The position numbers and the translations under genes were made by a program. A DNA stretch of 64,000 nt, taken from NCBI RefSeq assembly GCF_003427025.1, contig NZ_QVAI01000011.1:186001-250000 (forward strand). Direction: 5' to 3'. This stretch comes from Jiangella endophytica (lineage in GTDB: Bacteria > Actinomycetota > Actinomycetes > Jiangellales > Jiangellaceae). Below are positions 1-7,653 of this stretch, piece by piece. The notes under the pieces are model-generated. The model worked only from the letters and a program-made list of their open reading frames with translations, searched no databases and was not told the DNA's origin. Within the stretch, counting starts at the first letter, position 1; every line of letters starts with the position of its first letter.

Positions 1-688
1 CCGGCTCGGTCTCCAGCAGCACCCGGGCCGCGCGCAGCCGCAACTGCGCGCGGTAGCGGCGGTACGACGTGCCGAACTCGCGGCGGAAGTCGCGCTGCAA
101 CGTCGTCACGCTGGTGTGCAGCCGCGCCGCCCACTCCTCCAGCCGGGTGTCGTCGCCGGGGTCGTGCGCCAGCGCCCGCGCGACCGTCGCGGCGAGGCCG
201 GCGCCGGCCACGGGCCGCCCGGGCAGCTCGTCCGCCGACGCGCCGAGGCCGGCGAGGATCCGCGCCCGCGCCGCCAGCGCCCGTTCCTCGTCGTGGCCGG
301 GCCGGGCGATCATCCGCAGCGACCGGCCCGCCTCCGCGTCGACGGCGACGGCACCGGCCCGCAGGTCGCCCAGCGCCGGCGGCACCTCGCGCAGGCACAC
401 CCGGTAGACCAGCTCGCCGCCAGTGACGCGCACCTCGTGGCTCACGGCCCGCTGCACCCAGAACGCCTCCCCCTCGCCGACGAACCGCACGCTCAGCCCA
501 TGCCGCGCCGTCAGCACGCCGCCGGGCGCCCAGTACAGCTGGTGCAGGAAGTCCTGCCGCCGCTCGCCGAACTCCAGGACGCCGGACGACCGGTACTTGA
601 GCAGGTAGATGCCGCCCGGGCTGCCGATGCCGTAGCCGTACTCCTCACACCACAGCGGATCGCCCCCGAACCGCTCCGTCAGCGACAC
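1..688 (-). CDS. AraC-family transcriptional regulator (partial, 3' end off the window)
   Basis: Read on the minus strand from a GTG at 688, with AGAGG 7 nt upstream, there are 229 codons without a stop up to the window edge. The C-terminal end of the protein is therefore missing. The N-terminal half looks like the ligand-binding cupin region of AraC regulators. The visible C-terminal part contains EEWAARLHTSVTTLQRDFR and then FGTSYRRYR, the usual signature of the AraC DNA-binding helices. The gene is divergent from an iron-siderophore lipoprotein gene and 55 bp from it. By analogy with PchR/YbtA-type regulators it probably senses a ferric siderophore and controls that module; this is inferred from context only. 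Confidence 0.8.
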   Translation of the reverse strand, partial: MSLTERFGGDPLWCEEYGYGIGSPGGIYLLKYRSSGVLEFGERRQDFLHQLYWAPGGVLTARHGLSVRFVGEGEAFWVQRAVSHEVRVTGGELVYRVCLREVPPALGDLRAGAVAVDAEAGRSLRMIARPGHDEERALAARARILAGLGASADELPGRPVAGAGLAATVARALAHDPGDDTRLEEWAARLHTSVTTLQRDFRREFGTSYRRYRAQLRLRAARVLLETEP

Positions 689-724
689 AAGTTGACCTCT
701 CGTCGACAGTTCCACCTCGTCCGG

Positions 725-743
725 TAAGGCTAGCCTCACCTGC
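725..743. promoter_or_regulatory. Putative iron box (DtxR/IdeR/DmdR-type operator)
   Basis: The 19 bp matches the actinobacterial iron-box consensus TTAGGTTAGGCTAACCTAA at 13 positions, with both GG and CC half-site cores kept. It ends one base before the ATG of the siderophore-binding lipoprotein gene. The segment TAGCCT at 731-736 is also a plausible -10 element for a leaderless transcript, so repressor and RNA polymerase would compete for the same bases. Iron repression is inferred from the motif and from the genes it precedes. Confidence 0.7.
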
Positions 744-1739
744 ATGCGTACTCTGCTCCTCCCCCTCGTTCTCGTTCTCGCCCTGGTCGCGGCCTGCGGC
801 GACGACGACGGCGGCAGCGCGAGCTCCGCGTCGCCGGAGTCCGGCGACATCCGCACGTTCGCCGCCGACAACGGCGACATCGACATCCCCGCCGACCCGC
901 AGCGCGTCGTCGCCACCGGATACGCCGTCCCCGCGCTGATCGAGGCCGACGCGGCGCTGGTCGGCGTCTCGTCGTGGGAGCGCGGGCTGGCCATGATGAC
1001 CGACGAGGACCGGGCGACGTACGAGGAGCTGCCACGGGTCGCCGGCGAGGCGGCGGCGGAGACGGACTACGAGGCGATCGCCGAGCTGCGGCCGGACCTC
1101 ATCGTGCTCGGCATCCCGCAGCCGGTCATGGGCGACATCGACCTCGACTACCTGGAGTCGATCGCCCCTGTCGTCGCGATCGGCCCGACCGTGCCGGACG
1201 CCTGGCGCCAGCTGTCCGAGCGGCAGACCGACGCGGCCGACCGGCTGGAGGACTTCGAGGCGGGCCGGTCGGCCTACGAGGAGCGCGCCGCGGAGCTGGC
1301 CGCGAAGTACGAGGACGCGCTCGCCGGCCTGGAGTTCGGGCACGTCGGCGGCTACGGCGTCGCCGAGGACGGCACGTTCCAGCGCGAGTTCTCGCGGTCG
1401 TGGGGCACGAACATCGCCGAGGACGTCGGCGTCACGTACTACGGCGAGGTGGCCGAAGCGGGCGGCGGAGGGCGGGACGTGTCGGAGTACCCGGCGCTGG
1501 AGCAGATCACCGACAGCCTCGGCGAGGCCGACGCGATCACCTACACCGTCCAGCCGGACGGCACGCCGAACCCGTCGGTGCAGGCGGTCCTCGACTCCGG
1601 GCTGTGGCAGAACCTGCCGGCGGTGCAGGCCGGGCGCGCGTTCCCGATCCGCTACACCGAGGCGTCCACCTACCCGTCGGCGATGTTCACGCTCGACGCG
1701 CTGGACGAAGCCCTCGCGCCGCTGCTGGCGGCCCGATGA
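744..1739 (+). CDS. Iron-siderophore ABC transporter substrate-binding lipoprotein
   Basis: The 331-residue protein starts with a lipoprotein signal ending in LVAAC (Cys18), so it should be anchored to the outer face of the membrane. The body fits the FepB/FecB-type periplasmic-binding family: DIPADPQRVVATGY near residue 50, an IAELRPDLIVLG segment, and VQAVLDSGLWQNLPAVQAGR near the C-terminus. It would capture ferric siderophore for an ABC permease that is not in this window. There is no Shine-Dalgarno sequence before the ATG; an iron box directly abuts it, which suggests a leaderless, iron-repressed transcript. The stop overlaps the start of the next gene by 4 nt. Confidence 0.9.
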   Translation: MRTLLLPLVLVLALVAACGDDDGGSASSASPESGDIRTFAADNGDIDIPADPQRVVATGYAVPALIEADAALVGVSSWERGLAMMTDEDRATYEELPRVAGEAAAETDYEAIAELRPDLIVLGIPQPVMGDIDLDYLESIAPVVAIGPTVPDAWRQLSERQTDAADRLEDFEAGRSAYEERAAELAAKYEDALAGLEFGHVGGYGVAEDGTFQREFSRSWGTNIAEDVGVTYYGEVAEAGGGGRDVSEYPALEQITDSLGEADAITYTVQPDGTPNPSVQAVLDSGLWQNLPAVQAGRAFPIRYTEASTYPSAMFTLDALDEALAPLLAAR

Positions 1740-2560
1740 GCGCCGACATCGACCGCAGCGACCCGGGCCCCAAGGTCGCCGCCCACCACCGCTCCGGCAG
1801 CGGGGTCACGCGGATCCCGTACCCGATCGGCGTCCGCAGCGTCGCCGTCCGCCGCCGCGAGCAGGTGACGCCGCGGATGCTGCGCCTGACGCTCGGCGGT
1901 CCGGGCCTGGCCGGTCTGCACACCTACCACGCCGACGACCACGTCAAGATCGTCTTCCCGGACGACGACGGCGTCCTGCGCGCGCCGGTGCCCAACGACC
2001 GCCAGCTGCTGGACTGGCCGCGACCGCTGCCGCCGACCCGCGACTACACGATCCGCCGCTACGACCCGGACGGTCTGGAGGTGGACCTCGACGTCGTCCT
2101 GCACGACGGCGGCCTGGCGTCGTCCTGGGCGGCGGGCGCGCGGGTCGGCGAGGAGGTGACGATCGCCGGGCCGCCGGGCGGGAAGGCGTTCCCCTACACC
2201 TACGACCACTACGTCCTGGCCGTCGACGCGACCGGGCTACCGGCCGTCGCGCGCTGGCTGGAGTCCGCGCCGGCCGGCGTCAGCGCCGACGTCGTGGTCG
2301 AGACCGGCGAACCGGCCGAGCACGACTATCCGGTCCCTCACGGTGAGCGGGTGACGGTGCATCCGCTGGTCCGCGCCACGACGGGCTCGGCGCTCGCCGC
2401 GACCGTCGACGCGTTGCCGCGGCGCCTCGGGCGGACGTTCCTGTTCGCCGCGGGCGAGGCGGGCGACGTCAAGCCACTGCGGAGCTCGCGGCGCGGCGAG
2501 GTCGACGCCCTGGTGACCGGGTACTGGAAACGCGGCGTCGCCGGGCACGACGACGACTAG
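1736..2560 (+). CDS. Siderophore-interacting protein (FAD-dependent ferric-siderophore reductase)
   Basis: The 274-residue protein starts at an ATG overlapping the upstream TGA (ATGA), so it is probably translationally coupled to the binding lipoprotein. It has the SIP-family layout: an FAD-binding barrel with TRDYTIRRYD near residue 100, and a C-terminal NAD(P)H domain ending in DALVTGYWKRG, typical of the ViuB/YqjH group. These cytoplasmic flavoproteins reduce and release iron from imported siderophores. The 3' end overlaps the stop codon of the convergent lipoprotein gene. Linker sequences such as SRRGEVD differ from better-known members, but the family assignment is firm. Confidence 0.9.
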   Translation: MSADIDRSDPGPKVAAHHRSGSGVTRIPYPIGVRSVAVRRREQVTPRMLRLTLGGPGLAGLHTYHADDHVKIVFPDDDGVLRAPVPNDRQLLDWPRPLPPTRDYTIRRYDPDGLEVDLDVVLHDGGLASSWAAGARVGEEVTIAGPPGGKAFPYTYDHYVLAVDATGLPAVARWLESAPAGVSADVVVETGEPAEHDYPVPHGERVTVHPLVRATTGSALAATVDALPRRLGRTFLFAAGEAGDVKPLRSSRRGEVDALVTGYWKRGVAGHDDD

Positions 2561-3081
2561 GACTCGTCGCCGGACTCCTTGATCGGCTCACCGGCCGGCG
2601 AGACGACGTACCAGACCTCGCCGACGTCCTCACCGGTGACGTCGCCCGGAGCCTGGTCCTGGGCGTAGGTGTAGAGCGGCCAGCCGTTCAGCGTGAGCTG
2701 CGGCTTGCCGTCGACGCCGGTGATGGTGCCGACCTCGCCGGTGACCCCCTGAACCGCCGGGGTGGCCGACGCGGCGGGGACGGCCGGCCAGGCGGCCGCA
2801 CACTGGTCGGTGCACGTGGACGTGCCGGCACCTTGCGTGTCGTTGGTGTAGACGTACACCGTCATGCCCTTGCCGTCGACCACGATCTCGCCCAGACTCG
2901 ACGACGCCGCGGCCAGCTCGAGCGAGGCCGGCGCGACCGGCGCGGACGGCGCCTCCGACGATCCGGACGACGACGTGGGCGCCGCGGGCGCGGCGGTGTT
3001 CCCGTCTCCGCCGCTGTCCGAGCAGCCGGCCAGTGCGAGCACGAGCCCGGTGCCGAGGACGGCCACAGTGCTGATCCTCAT
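2557..3081 (-). CDS. Secreted-repeat lipoprotein (COG4315/PF03640 type)
   Basis: The 174-residue start at 3081 was chosen because AGGGGGA lies 8-9 nt upstream and the product begins with a lipoprotein signal MRISTVAVLGTGL ending LAGC (Cys20). A Ser/Thr/Ala/Pro-rich linker follows. Then come two copies of the secreted repeat of unknown function: GEIVVDGKGMTVYVYTND...CTDQCAAAWP, and LNGWPLYTYAQD..PGDVTGEDVGEVWYVV. These lipoproteins are common in actinobacteria; the biochemical role is unknown and a cell-surface or redox-related role is sometimes suggested. The gene converges on the SIP gene, with overlapping stop codons. Confidence 0.85.
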   Translation of the reverse strand: MRISTVAVLGTGLVLALAGCSDSGGDGNTAAPAAPTSSSGSSEAPSAPVAPASLELAAASSSLGEIVVDGKGMTVYVYTNDTQGAGTSTCTDQCAAAWPAVPAASATPAVQGVTGEVGTITGVDGKPQLTLNGWPLYTYAQDQAPGDVTGEDVGEVWYVVSPAGEPIKESGDES

Positions 3082-3183
3082 GATGACGTTCCCCCTGCCT
3101 GCCGCGAGTTCGCGGCCCACGACAGGTCATACGGAGGACGCGCGCCGCGGGATGGGCCGGTCCGCCCGCACTAGCCTGGGCGG

Positions 3184-4623
3184 GTGACGACGCAGCCACC
3201 GATCCCGGACCCGGCGCTGGTGGTGCTGGTGGGCGCCTCCGGCGCGGGCAAGTCCGAGTGGGCGCGGGCCCGCTACCGCGCGCAGGAGATCGTGTCCTCC
3301 GACGACCTGCGCGGCGTGGCCGGCAGCGGCCGGCACGACCTCGACGCGACGGACGACGCGTTCGCGCTGCTCGACCGCATCGTCGCCGCGCGCGCCGGCC
3401 GCGGGCTCACCGTCGTCGTCGACACACTGGGCCTGGAGGCCGACCGCCGCCGCGGCTATCTCGCCGTCGCCCGCGAGGCCGGGCTGCCCGCCGTCGCCGT
3501 CCGGTTCGACACGCCCGCCGAGCTGTGCCGCACCCGCAACGCCGCCCGCGACCGGCCGGTCCCCGCCCCGGCGCTGGCCGGCCAGCTGCGCCGAGCGGGC
3601 CAGGTCGCGGCGGAGCTGGACGGCGAGGGCTGGGACCTGGTCGTCACCATCCGGGCCGACACCCCGGAGACCGCCGCCGCACCGCCCGCGCCCGCCGCCG
3701 TGCCGGCGACGGGCGACCGCCAGGTGATCCTGCAGGTCTCCCGCTTCCCCTGGGGCGACGACCCGTCCGGCTGGCTCACGGAGGTCGCGCTGGCCGCCGA
3801 CGAGGCGGGCTTCGCCGGGCTGGCGCTGATGGATCACCTCATCCAGATCCCGCAGGTCGGACGCGCGTGGGACCCGATCCCCGACTCGTTCACGACGCTG
3901 GGCATGCTGGCCGGCCTCGGCGCCGGGCTGCGGCTCGGCCCGCTGTGCACGCCGGTGACGTTCCGGCCCGGAGGCGTCATCGCGAAGGCCGTCGCGACGC
4001 TGGACGTGCTGAGCGGCGGCCGGGCGTTCGTCGGCATCGGCGCCGGCTGGTTCGGCCGCGAGCACGAGGTGCACGGGCTGGCGTTCCCGCCGCCGAAGGA
4101 ACGGCTGGACGAGCTGGAGCGCGCCATCGAGATCATGCGAGCGCTGTGGGCGTCGGGCACGAAGGCGTATTCCGGGACCCGGGTCGCGCTGCCGGAGACG
4201 ACGTCCTACCCGCGCCCGACCGGCCGGCCGGAGATCGTCGTCGGCGGGTCCGGCGACCGGTCGCTGCGCATCGCCGCGGCCCTCGGCGACGCCTGCAACC
4301 TGCGCACCGACGACGGCTTCGACGAGCGGCTGGCGGTGTTCGAGAAGCACCGCGACCGCACCGGCCGCGACGTCGCCGTCACCGTCCTCGACCTGCCGAT
4401 CGTCGGCAGCGACCGCGACGACGTCTGGCGGCGGGTCGAGCGGTCCCGCGGCAACGCGCCGGCGGCGGCGTACGCCCGCAAGCACCACGCCGCCACGGCC
4501 GACCGGACGGCGCGGCGCTACCGCGAGCTGTTCGACCGCGGCGTCCGCACGATCTTCGTCGCCGTGCAGGACCTCGCCTCGCCCGACGACGTCCGCGCGC
4601 TGGCCCCGATCGCCACTCCCTGA
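3184..4623 (+). CDS. Fusion of P-loop kinase domain with LLM-class (F420/FMN) oxidoreductase
   Basis: Residues 1-165 form a small P-loop NTPase of the AAA_33/polynucleotide-kinase-like type, with Walker A GASGAGKS at 17-24 and VVVDTLGL as the probable Walker B region. After an Ala/Pro linker, residues from about 178 to 479 form a luciferase-like monooxygenase domain (QVSRFPWGDDP, GFAGLALMDHLIQIPQVGR, GRAFVGIGAGWFGREHEVHGL). Single-domain members of this second family are usually F420- or FMN-dependent oxidoreductases. The 479-residue length fits the two added together. The GTG start has TAGCCT at 3172-3177, 6 nt upstream, and no clear SD, so the mRNA may be leaderless. The substrate and the reason for the fusion are unknown. 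Confidence 0.85.
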   Translation: MTTQPPIPDPALVVLVGASGAGKSEWARARYRAQEIVSSDDLRGVAGSGRHDLDATDDAFALLDRIVAARAGRGLTVVVDTLGLEADRRRGYLAVAREAGLPAVAVRFDTPAELCRTRNAARDRPVPAPALAGQLRRAGQVAAELDGEGWDLVVTIRADTPETAAAPPAPAAVPATGDRQVILQVSRFPWGDDPSGWLTEVALAADEAGFAGLALMDHLIQIPQVGRAWDPIPDSFTTLGMLAGLGAGLRLGPLCTPVTFRPGGVIAKAVATLDVLSGGRAFVGIGAGWFGREHEVHGLAFPPPKERLDELERAIEIMRALWASGTKAYSGTRVALPETTSYPRPTGRPEIVVGGSGDRSLRIAAALGDACNLRTDDGFDERLAVFEKHRDRTGRDVAVTVLDLPIVGSDRDDVWRRVERSRGNAPAAAYARKHHAATADRTARRYRELFDRGVRTIFVAVQDLASPDDVRALAPIATP

Positions 4624-4628
4624 CGCCG

Positions 4629-4763
4629 TCAGCGGAAGTCGCGCTCCAGCCACGACGTCGGCGGCGCGTCCCATGCCAGCAGCACGAGGGCCGCGAGCAG
4701 CGCCAGCAGCACCGCCAGCACCATCCAGTCGTCCCGGTCCCAGGACCGCCGCGGCGGCCTCAC
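4629..4763 (-). CDS. Small single-pass membrane protein (44 aa)
   Basis: A GTG at 4763 overlaps the TGA of the SGNH-hydrolase gene (GTGA), so it is probably made by translational coupling. The 44 residues comprise a basic N-terminus (RPPRRSWDRDDW), one hydrophobic segment of about 20 residues (MVLAVLLALLAALVLLAW) and a short polar tail ending in ERDFR. That is a believable one-pass membrane protein. No family is recognised. It may help anchor or export the upstream lipoprotein, but this is only inferred from the coupling. It ends 5 nt from the stop of the convergent kinase-LLM gene. Confidence 0.6.
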   Translation of the reverse strand: MRPPRRSWDRDDWMVLAVLLALLAALVLLAWDAPPTSWLERDFR

Positions 4764-5533
4764 GACGCCAGCCCCAGCGCGCGCTCGAGCAGGTCGCACC
4801 AGGCCGCGACGCCCGCGTCGGACGGATGCACGCCGTCGGACAGCAGGTCGCCGGTCACCGCCCCGGCCCAGTCGACGACCACCAGGTTCGGATGGCGCTG
4901 CGCGAGGGCGCGCAGCTGGTCGTTGAGCCAGTCCGAGTGGCTCCGGTCGGCCGCCCGCTGGACCGCGTCGCCGCTCCACCGGTCGACGTGGACGGTGAGC
5001 CAGTACACCGGGCGGCCGTCCGCCGCGGCCAGCACCCGCTCGACCTGCCGCCACCAGCCCAGCGGGGCGAAGACGTCGTTCGCACCGCTCACGACGACGA
5101 TGCCGCGGTCCGGGATCAGCGCGGCGTTCTCGTCGATCCAGTCCGCCGCAGGCTCCGTCGGCCGGCCCGGGTGCGCGTTGACGGCGACCGGCAGGCCGTA
5201 CGCCGCACCGGCCCGGACGGCCAGCTCGTACGCCGTCGCCTGCGCGATCGAGTCGCCGACGACCAGCAGCCCGTCGGCGTCGCGGACCCGGCGGAACTGG
5301 CGGGGCGTGCTGATGGACGGTGTGCGGTGCCGCCACTCCCCCAGCGTGCCGGTGCCCGGCACGGTCCGATCCTCGGTGAGCGCGGGTGGCAGCGCGGCTG
5401 CGCTCGGCGGTTGCGCCGCGAGCGGTGATGGCGCGGCCAGCACGGTGACGTCGTCCGGGGCGGCGCAGCCGGCGGCCGCGCCGAGAGCGAGCGCGAGCGT
5501 CAGGGCGCACGCGGGCAGGGTGAACCGGGGCAT
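4760..5533 (-). CDS. SGNH/GDSL-family hydrolase lipoprotein
   Basis: Start at 5533 was chosen because AAAGGG precedes it and it gives a lipoprotein signal ending GAAAGC (Cys23); a longer ORF upstream adds only polar residues. The 257-residue product has the SGNH blocks: VVGDSIAQ (nucleophile Ser), a Gly block in VNAHPGRP, VVVSGANDVF (Asn block) and SDGVHPSDAG (catalytic Asp/His). It should be a cell-surface esterase or acyl hydrolase acting outside the membrane; the substrate is unknown. A promoter-like pair GCAACC-N17-CGTCC at 5716-5743, the same as those before two SigE genes in this window, suggests ECF-sigma control. Confidence 0.85.
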   Translation of the reverse strand: MPRFTLPACALTLALALGAAAGCAAPDDVTVLAAPSPLAAQPPSAAALPPALTEDRTVPGTGTLGEWRHRTPSISTPRQFRRVRDADGLLVVGDSIAQATAYELAVRAGAAYGLPVAVNAHPGRPTEPAADWIDENAALIPDRGIVVVSGANDVFAPLGWWRQVERVLAAADGRPVYWLTVHVDRWSGDAVQRAADRSHSDWLNDQLRALAQRHPNLVVVDWAGAVTGDLLSDGVHPSDAGVAAWCDLLERALGLAS

Positions 5534-5715
5534 GGTGGTGCCCTTTCGCGAGGCGGCGCCGTCCTGGCGCCGTGACAAGGAGTTCTGGTGGCTCTGTCCC
5601 GCGCGGCCGCCGTGCCCGCGGCCGGCGTGCGGGCGGAGCGCTCAGCCCGGCCCGTCGCGCCCGTTCGCCATCGCCGACCCCCCGATCCGCGGGTTCTCCC
5701 CCGCCTCACTCTCAA

Positions 5716-5743
5716 GGACGCTGCGAGCGGACGATTCGGTTGC
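5716..5743 (-). promoter_or_regulatory. Putative ECF-sigma promoter for the SGNH lipoprotein gene
   Basis: On the minus strand GCAACC (5743-5738) is followed after 17 bp by CGTCC (5720-5716). The pair is identical in sequence and spacing to the candidate promoter at 31378-31405, and differs only in the -10 element from the one at 33272-33299; those two lie before SigE-family sigma genes. The leader to the SGNH start would be about 175 nt. Motif only; transcription is not shown. Confidence 0.5.
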
Positions 5744-5772
5744 ATTGGACGAATCCATGACGGAATCTCGAT

Positions 5773-5799
5773 GCAGCGTTCCGGGCACGTGGCGCGTCC
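5773..5799 (+). promoter_or_regulatory. Weak candidate ECF promoter for the first SigE gene
   Basis: GCAGCG at 5773-5778, then 16 bp, then CGTCC at 5795-5799, lying 31 nt before the GTG of the sigma gene at 5831. It resembles the GCAACC-N17-CGTCC pair seen elsewhere in the window, but has two changes in the -35 and one less base of spacing, so autoregulation is only suggested. Confidence 0.3.
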
Positions 5800-5830
5800 T
5801 CGGCTGTGACGGCCCACGACGGGAGGCAGG

Positions 5831-6328
5831 GTGGATTCGCAGATCGATGACGAGTTCCGGCGCTTCGTGGCCGGACGGTCGCTGGCGCTGCTGCGCACCG
5901 CGTACGCGCTGTGCGGCGACCGGCACACGGCCGAGGACCTCGTGCAGGGCGCGCTGGCCAAGCTGTACCGCCGCTGGCGCAAGGTCGACGACCCCGAGGG
6001 GTACGTCCGCCGGATCCTCTACAACGACCAGATCAGCCGGTGGCGCCGGCGGCTGGTCCTGCACGAGGACCCGGTCGACGTCGTGCCGGAGAACGCGGCG
6101 CCCGATCTCGCCGGCGCCGTCGGCGACCGCGTGGACGTCCTGCAGCTGCTGCGACAGCTGCCGCCGCGGCAACGGGCCGTGCTGGTGCTGCGCTACTACG
6201 AGGACCTGTCCGAACGCGAGATCGCCGCGGTGCTCGGGTGCTCGACCGGGACGGTCCGCAGCCAGGCGCACCGGGCCCTCGCCCGGCTGCGGGGCCTCGC
6301 CCTCGAACCGACCCTGGACGGAGCCTGA
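5831..6328 (+). CDS. SigE-family ECF RNA polymerase sigma factor
   Basis: The 165-residue protein starts at GTG after a strong GGGAGG. Region 2 contains LLRTAYALCGDRHTAEDLVQGAL and VRRILYNDQISRWRR; region 4 contains LPPRQRAVLVLRYYEDLSEREIA and GCSTGTVRSQAHRALARLR. The pattern fits the actinobacterial SigE-family ECF group, of which two more members lie at 30814 and 32707. The gene ends 2 nt before a membrane-protein gene whose N-terminus resembles those of the partners of the other two sigma factors, so the pair probably forms a sigma/anti-sigma unit. Confidence 0.93.
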   Translation: MDSQIDDEFRRFVAGRSLALLRTAYALCGDRHTAEDLVQGALAKLYRRWRKVDDPEGYVRRILYNDQISRWRRRLVLHEDPVDVVPENAAPDLAGAVGDRVDVLQLLRQLPPRQRAVLVLRYYEDLSEREIAAVLGCSTGTVRSQAHRALARLRGLALEPTLDGA

Positions 6329-6330
6329 CC

Positions 6331-7653
6331 ATGAACGTCGATGACCTGCTCAAGACCACCGTCGACGACGCGGTCCGGGACGTGCCGCCCGGCTTCGCCG
6401 ACGGCGCCATCCGGCGTGGACGTCGTGCCCGGCGCCTGGCCCGTGCCGCCGCCGGCGGTGGCGCGGCGCTCGTGGTGGCGGCCGCCGCGGTGGCCGCCGT
6501 CGTCGTGCCGAGCTCCTTGCGCGACAGTGCCGAGCCGCCGGCGGTCGACCGGCCGCCGGCCGAGGAGCCGGCGCCGGGGATGCCGGACGTCGTGCTCGAC
6601 CTCGGCGCCCTCGGTCGTGGTCCGGAGCCGGCAGTGCCCTGGTACGAGCCGGCCGGCATCCTGCATTTCGGCACGGAGCAGTCACCGCACGTCATCGAGT
6701 CCGACTACCCGGCGCTGCGTCGGGTGGACGGTGGCTTCGTGGTGTGGGACGAGCTCAGCCTCGACCAGCCGGAGCGGTCGCTCGTGTTCGTCCCGGGGAG
6801 CGGCGGCCACACCGTGGAGATCGCCGGCGGCCCGATCTCGCTCCCGGTGGTCTCGCCCGACGGCACCCGGGTCGCCTGGGCGGTCAGCAACGGAGACCGG
6901 GACACCGACACCAGCACCCTGCTCGTCGCCGACGCCACCACGGGTGAGGTGCAGGAGGAACTGCCCGGCGTGCCGGGCCCGAGCACCCGGCCGATGGGCT
7001 TCCTCGACGACGACACGATCCTCGTCCAGGCAGGGGCCAACACCGTGTCGGGCCTGCACACCTGGGAGCTGGGCGGAGGGCTCACGCCATACCGGGACGA
7101 GACCGCGGTGGACGCGATGTCACCCGCCGGTGACCTGCTCGCCCTGACGGGAGCCGCCGGCGGCATCGACGTGGTCGACGTGGCCTCGGACGCGACGCTG
7201 TGGACCCTGCGGGACGGCTACCCACTCGCGTTCTCCCCCGACGGCAGCTACCTCGCCGTGGGTACCGAGCCGGTGAGGAACTGGCTGACCCCCGAGGACC
7301 TCGCGACCGCTCGGCCCGGCGACGTCATCGCCAGAGACGAGCACGAGGTCACCGTCACCCAGGACATGCTCGACACCGCGGCGCGCTATCCGGACGGCTG
7401 GGACCACCTCGAGCACCTCGTGGTCCTGGACGCCCGCACGGGCGCGGAGCTGCTGCGGGTCGAGGGCGAGCTGCCCGAACTCTCGGTGGTGTGGGAGTCC
7501 GGCACCAGCGTGGTGTTCAGCGCCTACCAGGACAGCGCGGAGGCGGCACTGGTCCGGTGCACCGTCCGGGCGAGTTGCGAGCTGGCCACCGAGCCGGCCG
7601 TCCTCGACGACGACCCGGATACCTACGACATCCCGTACCGCCTCGGGTTCTAG
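6331..7653 (+). CDS. Membrane-anchored beta-propeller-like protein, probable anti-sigma partner
   Basis: The 440-residue product has a short cytoplasmic N-terminus (VDDLLKTTVDDAVRDVPPGFADG), a basic stretch RRGRRARRLAR, one membrane helix near residues 45-64, and a large extracellular part. That part has recurring WD40/TolB-like strands such as VVSPDGTRVAWAV, AMSPAGDLLALTG and AFSPDGSYLAVG. The N-terminal layout matches the partners of the other two SigE genes (29501 and 31427), so sigma binding inside and sensing outside is a reasonable inference. It lacks the HxxxCxxC zinc motif of ZAS anti-sigma factors. It follows the sigma gene by 2 nt, and its stop overlaps that of the convergent membrane-protein gene by 4 nt. 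Confidence 0.75.
   Translation: MNVDDLLKTTVDDAVRDVPPGFADGAIRRGRRARRLARAAAGGGAALVVAAAAVAAVVVPSSLRDSAEPPAVDRPPAEEPAPGMPDVVLDLGALGRGPEPAVPWYEPAGILHFGTEQSPHVIESDYPALRRVDGGFVVWDELSLDQPERSLVFVPGSGGHTVEIAGGPISLPVVSPDGTRVAWAVSNGDRDTDTSTLLVADATTGEVQEELPGVPGPSTRPMGFLDDDTILVQAGANTVSGLHTWELGGGLTPYRDETAVDAMSPAGDLLALTGAAGGIDVVDVASDATLWTLRDGYPLAFSPDGSYLAVGTEPVRNWLTPEDLATARPGDVIARDEHEVTVTQDMLDTAARYPDGWDHLEHLVVLDARTGAELLRVEGELPELSVVWESGTSVVFSAYQDSAEAALVRCTVRASCELATEPAVLDDDPDTYDIPYRLGF

Noticed and set aside
3258-6344. Very long open frame of 1028 residues on the plus strand
   Set aside because: It runs across the kinase-LLM gene and the opposite-strand SGNH gene in another frame, is Arg/Ala/Pro-rich, and has no motif; long shadow frames are normal in such GC-rich DNA.
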